From NCBI GenBank assembly GCA_964036045.1, contig OZ038379.1:115223604-115287603 (forward strand): 64,000 nucleotides of DNA, given 5' to 3'. Each line of letters begins with the position of its first letter. Position 1 is the first letter of the stretch. Made by a program: the position numbers and the translations under genes. This document shows, one piece after another, positions 61,671 through 64,000 of this stretch. Under the pieces are notes generated by a model, which saw nothing but the letters and a program-made list of their open reading frames with translations, made no database searches and was not told where the DNA came from. Source of the stretch: Eutreptiella sp. 'Long Island Sound 2002'. Its lineage: Eukaryota; Euglenozoa; Euglenophyceae; Eutreptiales; Eutreptiaceae.

Positions 61671-64000
61671 CATGGGTAAGATGGTGGACAGTGGGCAGTG
61701 GGCGGCGCACCTCCATGGTGTGCCTGTACGTGCAGCCGCATGCCCGGTAGACCGAGTGGCTATCATCTGGCGAGGCCCTGCCGGGTTTGGAGCCCAGGCA
61801 GCACACAACTCCTACACCAACACCCTCTCGTGTTGTGGTTTTTCCCCCGGCGAGGAATGGCGGCCCTCCCCGGGGGGATGGGGCTGAGCTGGGAGGCGGC
61901 CGCTTGCGAAGCTGTGCATGCTACGGTGGGGGAAGCCGCCGTTGGTGCAGCGAGCCCAAGATGGGGACAGCACGGGGATAGCAGGGGGCAGTTGAGGGAT
62001 AGGAGGGGGTGGGGGGGGGGGGACCCGGCGCTCCGTGAGTCCGCCCTACACGGGGGCCTGTGATCAGCGACGCGTGGTTGAGGTAGCCGGGGCAGCTTGC
62101 CATGGGCGAGTGGCGGAGCCATGACAGTGTATAGTATTCAAAGTGGACAAATGGAACCGATGGGCTGATGTGGTCATTTTGCAGTGAGGTGTGTACCATG
62201 TATAATAGTGCACTATGAACCTTGTTCTTATTGACTTATTGCTCCGGAAAAGGCCCGATAACGCGGTAACAGTTTCGGTTACGCACCCGGTAGCGGGTCC
62301 TGCAACACGTGGTGTGAGGTGAAGTCCTGTAACGGGTGCGGTTTTGCATGCGGTAACGCCTTTGGTAGCCGTTTGGAATTTGCACCTGTGTATTGTGTCG
62401 ACAGGTTTTCTTGTCATGCCCTTGCTGCCGAAGTCCCCGCTCGGTCGCAGCCGTCAACAGCGCATTGAGTTCATCGCCAAGAGGCAGTCCAAGGCGATGT
62501 TGGGGCACTTGTCCACCGCATCTTGCGGTTGGAGGCCCACGAAGGTGTACGGGTCCGTTATGGAAGTATTTGCCGATGTTGTGGCACCGCTGACGTTGAC
62601 AATGGCGGAAGCTTTGGAGTCTAATGGCCTGGGCAAGCTGCAGCACCTCATCCCCGGTTACATCCTGTTCAAGGTCCTGCTGGGAACATGGAGGCCTCGC
62701 TACGTCGACGATGTGTGGTGTTCTTCAAGAATGTGCTGCCTCCGTGGACTGTCGCAGCTCTTACCAAGGAGGGAGTACTATTTATTGCATAAATTTGCAA
62801 ACCCATGCATCATAGATTTCCTGTTTGTAATTAATAGGGCGTGGAGTGACATGTGGCGGTGGGGGTGTGCTGTTGCAGGCGATGAGGCCATTGTTTTCCA
62901 TAAGGGGAAGAAAGTTGGTCCACTTCGGCGGTTCATGCCCAGAAAGCCGCACAGCATTGGTATAAAGTTATATGTTTTAGGGGATGCGGTGCATCCCTTT
63001 GTAACAAACGTGTACCTCTATGCCAGCAAGAAACCCCAACTATATATACACGCTAGTGGGCAAAGGGTGGCTGGCCCATTGACTCCAACGGAAGTGTTGA
63101 ATCATTGGGTGGACAACTAGTTCAGCAATGCACGTAGGCACCAACCCCTTAGCGAATAACAATATTGCTCATGGTAGGGTCTGAAGGAGAGTGTGTGCAT
63201 TGTCCGTACCACTGTGTGCAGAAAGTTGTTTTCACATGAGTACATCATAGGATTTCCACTGCATACACAACCTGCCCAGCCCACCCTTTCGTGGCGCTGC
63301 AAAATTTTGCTTCAAACGTGTTATTCAGTGAGGGTGCTACAGGATATGGTGTGGCTGGGCTGATTCACCTATTCGGGAGCAAAAGAACTGTCCCACAGGG
63401 CACCGTCAGTACGTCTCGCCCCGTCCCTCTCTTCCGGCTGACAGCAAATTGGTGGGCATGGTATGGCCCACCAATAGGTGCTGTGTGAGCACCCTTTTCT
63501 CATTTTCTGTAAAACCGACGAAGAGGGGGTTGCTGAGGCGGTAGGGTTGCTGAAACCGGGGCAGGTGTCTGAGGCGGTTTGCGAAGGCAGGGGCTACAGC
63601 CTGATGATGTTAAAGAACCCAAAGGTTGGCTCCAAACCCCCCTGAGTTGTTCCACTTCTGACCAAGTAGCTGCACCTACCCCTCCCAATTCACAAAGCAC
63701 GGGAATGGCTATGAGCTTCCCCCTGTGGTTGCAGCCTACCCTGTTTTGGCGAATGGCGTGGACTATGGAATCCGCCAACCAAATGGCCGGTTGTTTCAAG
63801 TCATGGCGGCGTGCAGTCCTCGCCATTATTATAAGGTATTGCATCTTGAATACTTTCACGATTTCTCAACAAAGTGGTCTGGTCCCACCGAACACATCCC
63901 TTTGGCGGACTTTCAGTGGAACCTTGCTGAGCACCTTGTGCCAGACCACTTCAAAACACTGGCTCAGGATGTACCTATCTAGCGGGGTAATGGGGTCAAT
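61671..64000 (+). mobile_element. piggyBac-like transposon copy 2 (runs off the window)
   Basis: Inverted counterpart of 3,430-5,420. It shares the 5' noncoding block (GTGGACAGTGGGCAGTGGGC at 61,681), the GTTAC tract (62,255-62,350), the transposase, and the 3' coding part up to 63,985. The two copies differ by many substitutions and several indels, so they inserted or duplicated long ago. The zinc ribbon would lie beyond 64,000. Confidence 0.75.
62344..63990 (+). pseudogene. piggyBac-family transposase, copy 2
   Basis: The frame 62,344-63,120 holds FLVMPLLPKSPLGRS, VMEVFADVVAPLTLTMAEAL, then GDEAIVFHKGKKVGPLRR (first catalytic block) and PRKPHSIGIKLYVLGDA, a good match to the piggyBac core and open where copy 1 has a stop. 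It ends with a TAG at 63,118, where copy 1 continues. Further on, 63,725-63,850 reads VLANGVDYGIRQPNGRLFQ, the late NGVD block. The DNxF second-Asp block is not readable between 63,120 and 63,500, which looks rearranged. It is therefore decayed, and the start codon is uncertain. Confidence 0.8.

Overview
This is eukaryotic nuclear DNA made almost entirely of nested and broken mobile elements and repeats. I see no ordinary single-copy cellular gene that I can name. The lineage is hinted at by a split minus-strand 18S rRNA copy (5' part 45,242-45,835, 3' part 33,860-34,836). It reads GGAATGGCACCACAAG where most eukaryotes have GGAAGGGCACCACCAG, a form I associate with Euglenozoa. A LINE with the order endonuclease, reverse transcriptase, RNase H and C-terminal zinc finger, as in trypanosome ingi-type elements, fits this. 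It is an inference, not an identification.

Layout. 1-3.04 kb: GC-rich spacer, then a broken coiled-coil ORF1-like reading. 3.1-6.6 kb: a decayed piggyBac element on the minus strand. 6.7-10.3 kb: two frameshifted plus-strand genes of unknown function, the first bracketed by palindromic TTCGTACGAA tracts. 10.3-33.6 kb: a long tract whose plus strand is rich in G and T. Its coding readings are on the minus strand: a large frameshifted LINE polyprotein (about 28.1 to 18.4 kb), followed by an Ulp1-like cysteine protease domain and a Pro/Ser/Arg-rich tail (18.1 to 14.4 kb). Its left part is low-complexity and minisatellite DNA. Its right part (28.1-33.1 kb) is a degenerate array containing a 1.66-kb tandem duplication.

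33.9-45.8 kb: an 18S rRNA copy interrupted by a young Ty3/gypsy retrotransposon (34,841-45,237, minus strand) with two 798-bp LTRs about 99% identical, a 4-bp target duplication, a tRNA-iMet-like primer site and a gag-pol frame broken by three in-frame stops. The integrase core is missing and replaced by about 2.3 kb of noncoding DNA.

46.1-56.3 kb: an unknown spliced gene (called X here) is present twice, as arms of a large inverted repeat. The left copy is cut by a 4,810-bp DNA transposon (47,617-52,426) with about 38-bp inverted termini starting CACAT, subterminal direct-repeat arrays and a 639-codon ORF. 56.3-56.7 kb: a piggyBac 3' end fused to the truncated right X copy. 58.9-61.6 kb: a minus-strand gene for a divergent reverse transcriptase. 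61.7-64 kb: a second piggyBac copy, inverted relative to the first and running off the window.

Many readings break at G or C homopolymer runs, so some frameshifts may be sequencing errors rather than decay. The elements form a nest: Ty3 inside rDNA, a DNA transposon inside gene X, and one structured repeat carried by both the Ty3 element and the DNA transposon.
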